DNA of 64,000 bases. Source: Nocardioides sp. YR527 (GTDB lineage Bacteria > Actinomycetota > Actinomycetes > Propionibacteriales > Nocardioidaceae). The notes under the pieces were generated by a model. It was given only the letters and a program-made list of their open reading frames with translations. It was not told the origin of the DNA and did not search any database. The stretch is from assembly GCF_900101045.1 (NCBI RefSeq), contig NZ_FNFN01000012.1, positions 42,090 to 106,089 on the forward strand, written 5' to 3'. The position numbers and the translations under genes are program-made. Below, piece after piece: positions 27,256-35,068 of this stretch (its first letter is position 1; each line of letters starts with the position of its first letter).

Positions 27256-28269
27256 ATGCGTGACATCACCGTTCTCTCCGGCGGCCATGGCGGCTCGAAG
27301 TTCATCTCCGGGCTCCTCCACGGCATCTCTGCCGGCCGTGTTCCAGGCATTAGGGAAGATGCCCGGGTCACCGTGATCGCCAATACCGCCGACGACCTGT
27401 GGATGCACGGCGTCAAGGTCTGTCCCGACCTCGACACGGTGATGTACACCCTTGGCAACGGATTCGACCACGAGCGCGGCTGGGGCCGCAAGGCCGAGAC
27501 CTGGTCGATCAAGGACGAGCTCGAGGCCTACGGGGTGCCCGGGACCTGGTTCGGGCTCGGCGACCGAGACATCGCCACCCATCTCGTACGCACCCAGATG
27601 ATCGAGGCCGGGTTCTCGTTGTCGCAGGTCACCGCCGCGTTGTGCGAACGCTGGCTGAAGCCTGTATGGGGCGACCGCGTGCAATTGCTGCCGATGACCG
27701 ACGACCGTGTCGAGACCCATGTGGCGATCAAAGACGAGAATTCACCCAGTGGACTCTCAGTCGTTCACTTCCAGGAATACTGGGTACGTCTCCGGGCCGG
27801 CGAACCGGTCGAGAAACTGATCTTCGTGGGGCAGGACGAGTCGAAACCCGGACCCGGGGTGATGGACGCGTTGCTGAATTCCGACCTCGTGATCGTGCCC
27901 CCGTCCAACCCGGTGGTCTCGATCGGGACCATCCTCGGCGTACCCGGGATCCGGGAGGGCCTGGTCGCCACCTCGGCCCCCGTGGTGGGGATCTCGCCGA
28001 TCATCAGCGGTCATCACGTACGCGGCATGGCGGAGCAGATGCTCGCCGCCATCGGCGTCGACGCGACCGCTGCTGGAGTCGGTCTGCATTACGGGACGCG
28101 GGGCGCGGGCGGGGTCCTCGACGGCTGGCTCGTCGACACCGCGGACGCCGCCGCGGTCCCCGCGCTCACCGAGTCGGGACTGAAGGCGGCGGCCGTCCCG
28201 CTGTGGATGTCCTCCGAGGGCGCGACCGCCGACATCGCCGCCGCCGCGGTCGAGCTGGTCAACCGATGA
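27256..28269 (+). CDS. fbiA: F420 biosynthesis transferase FbiA (CofD family)
   Basis: FbiA joins the nucleotide-activated phospho-enolpyruvate/lactate unit to the deazaflavin Fo to give (dehydro)F420-0. The 337-residue product has the start DITVLSGGHGGSKFISGLLHG and the CofD hallmarks VIANTADDLWMHG, PDLDTVMYTLG, TWFGLGDRDIATH and PSNPVVSIGTILGVPGIR. ATG 27256 has GAGAGG about 10 nt upstream. It overlaps fbiB by 4 nt. The organism therefore makes F420; the only F420-type oxidoreductase in this window is the pseudogene at 3.0-3.6 kb. Confidence 0.95.
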   Translation: MRDITVLSGGHGGSKFISGLLHGISAGRVPGIREDARVTVIANTADDLWMHGVKVCPDLDTVMYTLGNGFDHERGWGRKAETWSIKDELEAYGVPGTWFGLGDRDIATHLVRTQMIEAGFSLSQVTAALCERWLKPVWGDRVQLLPMTDDRVETHVAIKDENSPSGLSVVHFQEYWVRLRAGEPVEKLIFVGQDESKPGPGVMDALLNSDLVIVPPSNPVVSIGTILGVPGIREGLVATSAPVVGISPIISGHHVRGMAEQMLAAIGVDATAAGVGLHYGTRGAGGVLDGWLVDTADAAAVPALTESGLKAAAVPLWMSSEGATADIAAAAVELVNR

Positions 28270-29255
28270 CGCGGCCCACGAACGGGCCGATGAGCGGACT
28301 GGGCATCACCGTCACCGCGCCCGACGGCGTACCCGAGGTGCGTAAGGGCGACGACCTCGCCGCCCTGCTCCTCGACGCCCTGGAGTCCCCGCTGGCCGAC
28401 GGGGACATCGTCGTGGTCACCTCGAAGGTCGTCTCCAAGGCCGAAGGTCAGGTGCGGGAGGGCAACCGGGACGACGCGCTCCCCGGCGAGACGACGCGGG
28501 TGGTGGCCCGACGCGGGCCGACGCAGATCGTGCGCAGCCGGCTGGGGCTGACCATGGCCGCCGCCGGCATCGACGCCTCCAACGTCGAGGCCGGCCACAT
28601 CGTGCTGCTCCCCCTGGACCCCGATGCCTCAGCGCGGGCCCTGCGCGCCACGCTCCGCGACCGAACCGGCGCGAACGTCGGGGTGATCATCACCGACACC
28701 GCCGGACGCGCTTGGCGCGACGGGCAGACCGACATCGCCATCGGCGCCGCCGGTCTCGAGGTGCTGGAAAGCTTCGCCGGCCAGGTCGACGCCTACGGCA
28801 ACGATCTCGTCGTCACCGCCCCCGCCGTCGTCGACGAGATCGCATCGGCGGCCGAGATCTCCCAGGGCAAGCTGGGCGCGCGGCCGTTCGCGGTCCTGCG
28901 CGGCCGGGCGGACCTCGTCCGCGAGCCCGGCGACGACGGACCGGGAGCGAGCGCGCTCATCCGCCCCGAGGGTTCGGACTTCTTCGGCTTCGGGGCCCGG
29001 GAGGCCGTCGTACGCGCTCTGAAGGGTGCCGCCGCGGACCAAGCTCCGTTCGGTGCGCCGGCGAGCGTCGAGGAGCTCTCCGCGGCCGTCACGGAGGTGA
29101 CCGGGACCGCCCCCGTCCCGCACCAGGACGGGCTTCGGGTGGCCGGAGCCGACCCCGCGGTGATGGCCGCGCTGGCCTTCGCCCACGGCTGGCGGTGCGA
29201 GCGCGAGGAGAAGAATCACGGGGCAACTTCCCTTCTGCTACCACTGACCACCTAG
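28266..29255 (+). CDS. fbiB: Coenzyme F420:L-glutamate ligase FbiB, without nitroreductase domain
   Basis: FbiB adds gamma-linked glutamates to F420-0. The 329-residue product carries the CofE-type ligase domain (GDIVVVTSKVVSKAEGQ, VITDTAGRAWRDGQTDIAIG, ISQGKLGARPFAVLRG). The ligase domain ends near residue 245. The remaining 80 or so residues (ALKGAAADQAPFG..., PAVMAALAFAHGWR) are a short tail, instead of the FMN-binding nitroreductase domain that makes mycobacterial FbiB about 448 aa. ATG 28266 overlaps the fbiA stop. Whether a separate reductase completes F420 elsewhere cannot be seen. Confidence 0.92.
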   Translation: MTRPTNGPMSGLGITVTAPDGVPEVRKGDDLAALLLDALESPLADGDIVVVTSKVVSKAEGQVREGNRDDALPGETTRVVARRGPTQIVRSRLGLTMAAAGIDASNVEAGHIVLLPLDPDASARALRATLRDRTGANVGVIITDTAGRAWRDGQTDIAIGAAGLEVLESFAGQVDAYGNDLVVTAPAVVDEIASAAEISQGKLGARPFAVLRGRADLVREPGDDGPGASALIRPEGSDFFGFGAREAVVRALKGAAADQAPFGAPASVEELSAAVTEVTGTAPVPHQDGLRVAGADPAVMAALAFAHGWRCEREEKNHGATSLLLPLTT

Positions 29256-29296
29256 AATCTGCGCGTCCCGACAAAAGACCCGAGGTACGCCGAACA

Positions 29297-30079
29297 GTGG
29301 CCAACAAGTCGCTCAACAAAGACCGCAAGGCGGTCATCAACGACATCCGCAAGAAGCAGGGTCGCGCAGAGCGCGTCCGTGGTGCGGCGATCGTCGGTGT
29401 CTGCGTCGTCATCGCCCTCGTGATCGTGGGTGCCGCAGCGTGGGGCCCGGTCACGGGCTTCTTCAAGGACAGGGAGTTCGACGAAGTCGCGCTGCAGGAC
29501 ATCGGCCAGAGCGCGAAGGCCGCCGGCTGCCAGAAGGTGACCGAGATGGCCGCCGACGGCAACCAGAACCACATCGCCACCGGCACCGAGCAGACCTACA
29601 CCACTGCTCCCCCGGCCTTCGGTCCGCACTGGAACGAGGCCAACGTCGCGCCGGCCGACATGTCGCGCAAGTTCTACACCGCCGACGACCGCCCCGACCT
29701 CGAGGCGCTGGTGCACAACCTCGAGCACGGCTACACGATCGTGTGGTACGACGACACCGTCTCCGAGGACGAGCTGGACGAGCTCCGGGCCATCGGCCAG
29801 AAGTTCTCCGGCACCTCCAACTTCCGCTACAAGTTCATCGCGGCCCCGTGGACCGCTGCCGACGCCAAGGAGACCGCGGTCGCCGGCGACAAGAAGACCG
29901 AGTTCCCCTCGGGCACCCACATCGCCATGACCCACTGGTACGCCGACGCCGCCAACCCGACCGAGGCGTCCACCCAGAAGGGCGTCTTCCAGTACTGCGA
30001 GGGTGTCTCCGGCGAGGCGATCAAGGACTTCATGGAGAAGTACCCCTACACCGACAGCCCCGAGGCCCAGGCCATGTGA
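29297..30079 (+). CDS. DUF3105 domain membrane protein
   Basis: A 260-residue protein: a basic cytoplasmic N-terminus (KSLNKDRKAVINDIRKKQGR), one transmembrane helix (about residues 33-53) and an extracytoplasmic DUF3105 domain with conserved HNLEHGYTIVWYDD, YKFIAAPW and HIAMTHWYAD. Paired Cys (AGCQKV and FQYCEG) may form a disulfide outside the cell. The function of DUF3105 is unknown. GTG 29297 follows the fbiB stop by 41 bp, so it may be co-transcribed with fbiAB. Confidence 0.86.
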   Translation: MANKSLNKDRKAVINDIRKKQGRAERVRGAAIVGVCVVIALVIVGAAAWGPVTGFFKDREFDEVALQDIGQSAKAAGCQKVTEMAADGNQNHIATGTEQTYTTAPPAFGPHWNEANVAPADMSRKFYTADDRPDLEALVHNLEHGYTIVWYDDTVSEDELDELRAIGQKFSGTSNFRYKFIAAPWTAADAKETAVAGDKKTEFPSGTHIAMTHWYADAANPTEASTQKGVFQYCEGVSGEAIKDFMEKYPYTDSPEAQAM

Positions 30080-30085
30080 GACCTT

Positions 30086-30158
30086 GCCGAGTCGGCGCAT
30101 CTGCCCCCGTGCCTCGCGAAGCGAAGCGAGCGAGAGGGGGCGGATGCGCCGACTCGGC
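30086..30158. terminator. Bidirectional terminator with GCCGAGTCGGC arms
   Basis: Arms of 23 bp with a single mismatch (30086-30108 with 30136-30158) enclose a second small stem (CTCGC/GCGAG). It lies between the convergent DUF3105 and manC genes. The outer arm repeats the palindromic core found after ahcY (10973-11006). Confidence 0.75.
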
Positions 30159-30161
30159 ATT

Positions 30162-31238
30162 TCAGGTGAGGTCGGTGCGGTCGGAGTCCTTGAGGGCGGC
30201 GACGATCTTCTTGACCTGCTGGGCGTGGGTGCGGGTGGTGACCAGGACGGCGTCGTCGGTGTCCACGACGACGATGTCCTCGAGGCCGATGAGGGCGATC
30301 ATGCGGCCCGAGTGGGGTACGACGAGGCCGGTGGAGTCGAGGGCGTGGACGAGCGAGTCGTCACCGAGGATCGTGGGGCCCTCGGGCGAGGCGGTGGCGG
30401 CGGCCTGGAGCAGCGTCGCCAGCGAGTCGAAGTCGCCGATGTCGTCCCAGCCGAGATCGGCGGGCACCGTGGCGACCTTGCCGGCGGCGGCAGCGGGCTC
30501 GGCGACCGCATGGTCGACCGCGATCTTCGGGAGCGTATCCCACAGCTCCTCGAGCCGTGACGGGTCGGCGGCGATGGCCCGCAGCCGGTCGGTGAAGCCC
30601 GGGTCCGACTCCGCGAGCAGGTCGAGGAGGACGGTGGGACGCACCACGAACATCCCGGCGTTCCAGCGGTAGCGGCCGGTCGCGAGATACCCGGCGGCGA
30701 CCTCGGCCGACGGCTTCTCGACGAACTCGTCGACCAGGTAGGCGCCCGGGTGACCGTCCAGCGCCTTGCCCTCGGCGATGTAACCGAACGCGGTCGAGGC
30801 GAAGGTCGGCGAGATCCCGATCGTGACCAGCCAGCCGTCCGCGGCGATGGCCGCGGCGCTGCGTACGGTCTCGTGGAAGTTGTCGATGTTGCGGATCACG
30901 TGGTCGGCCGCGAAGGAGCCCATCACGGCCTCCGGGTCGCGCCGCTCCAAGAAGGCTGCGGCCAGGCCGATAGCGGCCATCGAGTCGCGCCCGCTCGGCT
31001 CGGCCAGGATCGCGTCGTGCGGCACCTCGGGCAGCTGCTCGCACACGGCCCGCTCGTGGACCGCGCCGGTCACCACCATGATGCCGTCGGAGACGGGCTC
31101 GAGGCGGTCGTAGGTCTCCTGCAGGAGGGTACGTCCGTGGCCGGTGAGGTCGCGCAGGAACTTCGGCTCCGAGGACCGCGAGAGCGGCCACAGCCGGGTG
31201 CCGGCACCACCAGCGGGGATCACTGCCCAGAACGTCAT
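30162..31238 (-). CDS. manC: Mannose-1-phosphate guanylyltransferase
   Basis: This enzyme makes GDP-mannose from mannose-1-phosphate and GTP, feeding mannosylated glycans and lipids. The 358-residue product has the nucleotidyltransferase signature AVIPAGGAGTRLWPLSR at its start, DHVIRN, the sugar-binding FVEKP and RWNAGMFV. It lacks the fused C-terminal isomerase of bifunctional enzymes. ATG 31238 is chosen because it starts the fold and has a strong ribosome site GGAGG 8 nt upstream. That ribosome site is buried in an 18-bp hairpin (31236-31286), so translation is probably regulated. A TAAGGT box near 31330 on the minus strand would give a leader of about 80-90 nt. Confidence 0.93.
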   Translation of the reverse strand: MTFWAVIPAGGAGTRLWPLSRSSEPKFLRDLTGHGRTLLQETYDRLEPVSDGIMVVTGAVHERAVCEQLPEVPHDAILAEPSGRDSMAAIGLAAAFLERRDPEAVMGSFAADHVIRNIDNFHETVRSAAAIAADGWLVTIGISPTFASTAFGYIAEGKALDGHPGAYLVDEFVEKPSAEVAAGYLATGRYRWNAGMFVVRPTVLLDLLAESDPGFTDRLRAIAADPSRLEELWDTLPKIAVDHAVAEPAAAAGKVATVPADLGWDDIGDFDSLATLLQAAATASPEGPTILGDDSLVHALDSTGLVVPHSGRMIALIGLEDIVVVDTDDAVLVTTRTHAQQVKKIVAALKDSDRTDLT

Positions 31239-31285
31239 GCCGCCACCTCCGTAGGGCACGTCGAAGAATACGGAGGTGGCGGCAT
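31235..31285 (-). CDS. Possible leader peptide (uORF) of manC
   Basis: A 16-codon frame, MPPPPYSSTCPTEVAA, starts inside the left arm of the manC hairpin. It ends with TGA (31235-31237) overlapping the manC ATG (31236-31238) in an ATGA junction. A ribosome crossing it would open the hairpin and deliver itself to the manC start. Four consecutive prolines can slow ribosomes. No clear ribosome-binding site precedes it, so translation is unproven. Confidence 0.3.
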   Translation of the reverse strand: MPPPPYSSTCPTEVAA

Positions 31286-31286
31286 G
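31236..31286 (-). promoter_or_regulatory. 18-bp hairpin sequestering the manC ribosome site and start
   Basis: Positions 31236-31253 are the exact reverse complement of 31269-31286, with a 15-nt loop. In the manC mRNA the 3' arm contains GGAGG and the AUG, and the 5' arm is the matching anti-ribosome-site. It is a strong candidate for translational control (attenuation, thermosensor-like or ligand/protein-controlled). Which signal acts is unknown. Confidence 0.65.
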
Positions 31287-31332
31287 ATGGACCCGCTGGT
31301 CGCTCGCTGGCGCTCGCTCATGCCGCACACCT

Positions 31333-31338
31333 TAGGGT
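31333..31338 (+). promoter_or_regulatory. -10 box of leaderless TIGR03089 gene
   Basis: TAGGGT with a 6-nt spacer to GTG 31345. The opposite strand of the same spot carries the TAAGGT box proposed for manC, so the divergent promoters overlap. Confidence 0.5.
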
Positions 31339-31344
31339 CTGTGT

Positions 31345-32043
31345 GTGACCAGCTTTCCCGAGACCCTCGCCCGAGCCCTGCGGACCGCCCCGGGCAGCCC
31401 GTTCGTGACGTTCTACGACGAGGCGAGCGGCGAGCGCCAGGAGCTCTCGACCACCACGTACGCCAACTGGGTGGCCAAGGCGTCCGGCCTCCTCCTCGAC
31501 GAGCACGGCCTCGAGCGCGGGGACAGCATCCGGATCGACCTGCCCACCCACTGGCTGGCCACCGTGTTCCTCGGCGCCGCCTGGAACACCGGACTCGTGG
31601 TGACCGACTCCGAGAGCCCCGACGCCGTCGTGTGCGGTCCCGAGACCCTGCCCGCCTGGGCGGACGGCGCTGGGAAGCGGCCGACCCTGGCGTGCTCCCT
31701 GCTCCCCTTCGGCGTACGTTTCGCCGACCCGCTCCCCCAGGGCGTGCACGACGTCGGCATCGAGGTCTGGGGGCAGCCGGACGCCTTCACCCCCTTCGAC
31801 CCGCCGGCCGCGGACGACACCGCCACCTCGTGGGCCGGCGTCGAGACCAGCCACGCCGACCTGTTCGGTGGCGGGAAGGCCGATCGGCTGCTCTCCCCCG
31901 TCCCCTCGGCCTCCCCGGCCGGCGCCGAGCTGCTGGCCGCCCTGCTCGCCGGTGGCGGCTCGCTGGTGCTGGCGACCAACGCGACCGACGATCGCCTCGC
32001 CGCCCTCGCGGAGGCCGAGCGCGCTCAGCCGAACTGGTCGTAG
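31345..32043 (+). CDS. TIGR03089 family protein (AMP-binding enzyme N-terminal-like)
   Basis: A 232-residue actinobacterial protein resembling the first part of an acyl/aryl adenylating enzyme. It starts SFPETLARALRTAPGSPFVTFYD and has SLLLDEHGL-like and DLPTHWLATVFLGAAWNTG segments. The P-loop and the adenylate-forming core motifs of true AMP ligases are absent, so it is not expected to be a ligase. Function unknown. Leaderless GTG at 31345. Its 3' end overlaps the end of the convergent amidase gene by 19 bp. Confidence 0.82.
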   Translation: MTSFPETLARALRTAPGSPFVTFYDEASGERQELSTTTYANWVAKASGLLLDEHGLERGDSIRIDLPTHWLATVFLGAAWNTGLVVTDSESPDAVVCGPETLPAWADGAGKRPTLACSLLPFGVRFADPLPQGVHDVGIEVWGQPDAFTPFDPPAADDTATSWAGVETSHADLFGGGKADRLLSPVPSASPAGAELLAALLAGGGSLVLATNATDDRLAALAEAERAQPNWS

Positions 32044-34172
32044 CCCCGCACGACGCCCATCTGGGTCTTCCGGTCCCAGCCGCCGCTCTGGTTGTGCTCG
32101 TAGGCGAACCACATCCCGTCGGACTTACGACGTAGCAGCAGGTCGCCGCCGGTGGAGGCACCGCGCAGGTCCTTGGTCGCGAGGATGAAGTCGAAGGCAC
32201 TGGCGTCGATCCCGGGGTCGGAGTAGGTGGTCAGGCCCCCGGGGCCGTTGGTGCGGAAGATCAGCAGCTTGCTGGCGGTCCTGAAGATCGCCTCCGGCGA
32301 GCCGTCGTCGTTGTAGAAACGGCCGGCTCCGATGACCTGGGTCGAGCCGCTCACTGCGCTGCGCATCCGGTAGGAAGCCCCCAGTGAGCTGGTGCCGCGG
32401 CCGGGCCAGACCCGGATCTCGCCGTTGGAGTGCTTGCCCACGATGTCGGGCCAGCCGTCGCCGGTGATGTCGCTGACCACGTCGATGACCGAGACGGACT
32501 GGAAGTTGCGTCCGATGATGACGCCGGTGGCGAACGTCTCGGTCCCGTTGCCGCGGTTGACCCGGATCGTGCCGTCGGTGTGGCGGATCAGGATGTCGCC
32601 GTCGCCGTCGCGGTCCCAGTCACCGGCGTTCATCAAGGTGGCCGAGGTGCCGCCGATCAGGTTGGTCGCCCGCGGCGTACCGAAGCGGGCGTTGCCGTCG
32701 GTACGGAGCACGACGATCCGCCGGTCGCTGGACCGCCGGGCGACCAGGTCCGGGTAGCCGCGGCCGCTGATCTGCGACTGCAGCTCGCGCGCCGACCAGC
32801 TCGCCTGCTTCGAGCCCGCCTGCGAGCGGATCGTGCTCAGCTTGGCGTAGAGGTAGCGGCCCGGGCACGCGGTGGAGCCGGCGTCGCGATGGCCCATGAT
32901 CGCGTGCGAGAAGGTGCGGTCACCGATCTTGGTGGAGCCCTTGTTGCCGCGGACACCGTGCAGCGACAACTTCCACGCGAACAGCGATCCGAAGGCGTTC
33001 ACCAGCGCGGTCGGGGGCGCGGCGTTGTCGAAGTTGCCGATCGCGGAGGCACCGAAGCCGTAGCTGTTGTAGCCCGAGGTGTGGGCACCCACGACGGGGC
33101 GGTCGACGCCGCCATAGCGCCCCTCCCAGATCCGGCCATACTTGTCGAGCAGGAAGTTGTAGCCGATGTCGCGCCAGCCCCGGCTCTTCACGTGGTAGGT
33201 GTAGATGCTCCGGATGATCCCCGGCACCTGCGCCTTGGTGTAGGAGTTCGTGTTGACGGTGTGGTGCACGAACCCGCCGCGGACCTCGTGGTAGTCGGGC
33301 GGTCCGGCCTCGCGCACGCTCTCGTCGGCGCCCCACTGGCGACGGCTGTAGATGCTGGGCTTGGCGGTGTAGGCGGCCGCCGACAGCGTCGCCGCCTCCC
33401 CCTCCTCGGATCTCGTGGCGCCCTGGGCACCCTCGGCCGGCTCCGGTGCGTCATCGGCACCGGTCTCGATCTCGGGTGACTCGCTGCGGCTCGCGTCCGC
33501 CTCGCCGGGCGTGATCACCGCCAGCCTGAGATCGGCCGGCACCTGGGCACCGGTCAGCCGCAGCCGGGTCTGCACCTGGTCGACCTCGCCGACGATCGCC
33601 TCCATGGTGCCCGGCCTCGACCCGGCGGCCTCCGCGGAGCTCGGGTCAGGAGCATGGTCGTCGAGGTGGACGTCCAGCGCCTGCCAGTCGCTCCACGTGC
33701 CGTCCTCCAGAGTGCGTACGTCGGCCCCGACCGCATCCTCCGGAACGACCGCACCGGGCGCCCAGGTGAGTCCGACCGTCCCGAAGCCGTCCACCGGCTG
33801 CGGGAGGCTGGTGACGGTCACCGCATCGCCCCGGGAGGCGGCCTTCGTGGCCTCAGCGGTGATCCGTCCGGGCACGCGGCGCGAGGACGGTGCGGTCAGC
33901 GAGATCTCCTCGAGGTGGGCGTCGACCGGGGCCGCGGGCACCTGCGCCGCCGACGGCGCCGCCACCTGGCTCCCGGAGACGGGGACGTCTCCGGGGCGGA
34001 CCACCTTCAGGTCGACGACCGTGCTCGCCGGGACCAGCGCGGCCAGGACGAACCCCAGCACGAGCAGCTGCTGGGTCGAGGCGACATAGCGCGACCGAGC
34101 ACGTTCGACGTCGCTCGACTGCTCTTCTCCGGCCTGCGAAAGCACGTATGGATCCCCCTGGTTCCGTAACAC
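32025..34172 (-). CDS. Secreted N-acetylmuramoyl-L-alanine amidase (PGRP) with FG-GAP repeats
   Basis: A 715-residue wall-hydrolase-like protein. After a short cytoplasmic part, a hydrophobic segment (about residues 32-53) serves as signal or anchor. A Ser/Pro/Ala-rich spacer follows, then a PGRP/amidase_2 domain (about residues 285-450: RRQWGADESV, GGFVHHTVNTNSYTK, YNFLLDKYGRIWEGRYGG, IMGHRDAGSTACPG) with the zinc ligand His and Cys-type positions retained. The C-terminus has FG-GAP/VCBS-type repeats (GDWDRDGDGDILIRHTDG, SDITGDGWPDIVGKHSNG) that may bind Ca2+ or wall glycans. It cuts the amide between muramic acid and the stem peptide. It lies next to the galactan export genes, separated by a terminator. 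Confidence 0.9.
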   Translation of the reverse strand: MLRNQGDPYVLSQAGEEQSSDVERARSRYVASTQQLLVLGFVLAALVPASTVVDLKVVRPGDVPVSGSQVAAPSAAQVPAAPVDAHLEEISLTAPSSRRVPGRITAEATKAASRGDAVTVTSLPQPVDGFGTVGLTWAPGAVVPEDAVGADVRTLEDGTWSDWQALDVHLDDHAPDPSSAEAAGSRPGTMEAIVGEVDQVQTRLRLTGAQVPADLRLAVITPGEADASRSESPEIETGADDAPEPAEGAQGATRSEEGEAATLSAAAYTAKPSIYSRRQWGADESVREAGPPDYHEVRGGFVHHTVNTNSYTKAQVPGIIRSIYTYHVKSRGWRDIGYNFLLDKYGRIWEGRYGGVDRPVVGAHTSGYNSYGFGASAIGNFDNAAPPTALVNAFGSLFAWKLSLHGVRGNKGSTKIGDRTFSHAIMGHRDAGSTACPGRYLYAKLSTIRSQAGSKQASWSARELQSQISGRGYPDLVARRSSDRRIVVLRTDGNARFGTPRATNLIGGTSATLMNAGDWDRDGDGDILIRHTDGTIRVNRGNGTETFATGVIIGRNFQSVSVIDVVSDITGDGWPDIVGKHSNGEIRVWPGRGTSSLGASYRMRSAVSGSTQVIGAGRFYNDDGSPEAIFRTASKLLIFRTNGPGGLTTYSDPGIDASAFDFILATKDLRGASTGGDLLLRRKSDGMWFAYEHNQSGGWDRKTQMGVVRGYDQFG

Positions 34173-34210
34173 CAGGGAACATCTTTCACATCAGCAACAT
34201 GGGTTGGGAA

Positions 34211-34252
34211 GAGCCCGCAAAGAACTACAAACCTGTAATTCTTCGCGGGCTC
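34211..34252 (-). terminator. Terminator after the ABC exporter operon
   Basis: GAGCCCGCAAAGAA (34211-34224) pairs with TTCTTCGCGGGCTC (34239-34252), a 14-bp stem with one mismatch. It lies 18 nt beyond the ATPase stop codon. Confidence 0.7.
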
Positions 34253-34270
34253 TCGCCGTGCTGGACAGAC

Positions 34271-35068
34271 TCAGACTTCGGCGCCAAGGGCGCTGTCGGC
34301 AGCCTCGAGCTGCCTGAGCTTGGCCGATCCCTTGGCGTCGTCCTCACCGTAGTGGAGGTACTCGATGCCTTCGTCGACGTCGCCGTCGAAGACCAGGCGG
34401 CCCTTCTCCAGGCAGATGACGCGGTCACACATCCGCTTGACCGAGCCGGCGGCGTGGCTGACGTAGACCACGGTGCGGCCGCTGTCGCGGATCTCCTCCA
34501 TCTTCTCCATGCACTTCTTCTTGAAGGGCTTGTCACCGACGGCGAGAACCTCGTCGGCGAGGAAGATGTCGGAGTCGATGTGGACGGCGACCGAGAACCC
34601 CAGGCGCGAGTACTGCCCCGAGGAGTAGTTGCCGACCGGGGAGTTGAGGTGGTCACCGAGCTCGGCGAAGTTCACCACGTCGTCGTAGATCGCCGCCGTC
34701 TCCTCGGCGGAGAGCCCGTAGATCGCCGCGTTGAGGAAGATGTTCTCGCGCCCGGACAGCTGCGGGTGGAAGCCCGCACCGGTCGCGATCAGGCCGGCGA
34801 TCTGGCCACGCGTCTTCACGACACCCTGGTCGGGACGCATCACCCCGCTGATCAGCTTCAGCAGGGTCGACTTGCCCGAGCCGTTGAGGCCCATCAGGCC
34901 GACCGACTCGCCCTGCTTGATCGTGAAGGTGACGTCGTCGAGCGCCTTGAAGGTGTTGGAGACCGCCCGTCCCTTCATCTTGGCGACGGTGATGTCCTTG
35001 ATGCTGCGGTGGTAGCGGAGCGTGAAGTTCTTGGTGACTCCGTCCACCACGATCGAGTCGGCTGTCAT
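34271..35068 (-). CDS. wzt: Polysaccharide ABC exporter ATPase (Wzt/Rv3781-like)
   Basis: The cytoplasmic ATPase of an O-antigen-type exporter. The 265-residue product has Walker A GLNGSGKSTLLKLISGV, signature YSSGQYSRLGFSVA, Walker B DIFLADEVLAVGD and the switch VVYVSHAAGSV. There is no C-terminal carbohydrate-binding extension as in some Wzt proteins, which suggests export without terminal-modification recognition. ATG 35068 overlaps the permease stop (ATGA). Together with the permease and GlfT2 it matches the mycobacterial galactan exporter and is expected to flip or export lipid-linked galactan. Confidence 0.92.
   Translation of the reverse strand: MTADSIVVDGVTKNFTLRYHRSIKDITVAKMKGRAVSNTFKALDDVTFTIKQGESVGLMGLNGSGKSTLLKLISGVMRPDQGVVKTRGQIAGLIATGAGFHPQLSGRENIFLNAAIYGLSAEETAAIYDDVVNFAELGDHLNSPVGNYSSGQYSRLGFSVAVHIDSDIFLADEVLAVGDKPFKKKCMEKMEEIRDSGRTVVYVSHAAGSVKRMCDRVICLEKGRLVFDGDVDEGIEYLHYGEDDAKGSAKLRQLEAADSALGAEV

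Noticed and set aside
30086..30158. Hairpin as part of the cloverleaf repeat family
   Set aside because: It shares no sequence with the cloverleaf modules; it belongs to the GCCGAGTCGGC palindromes.
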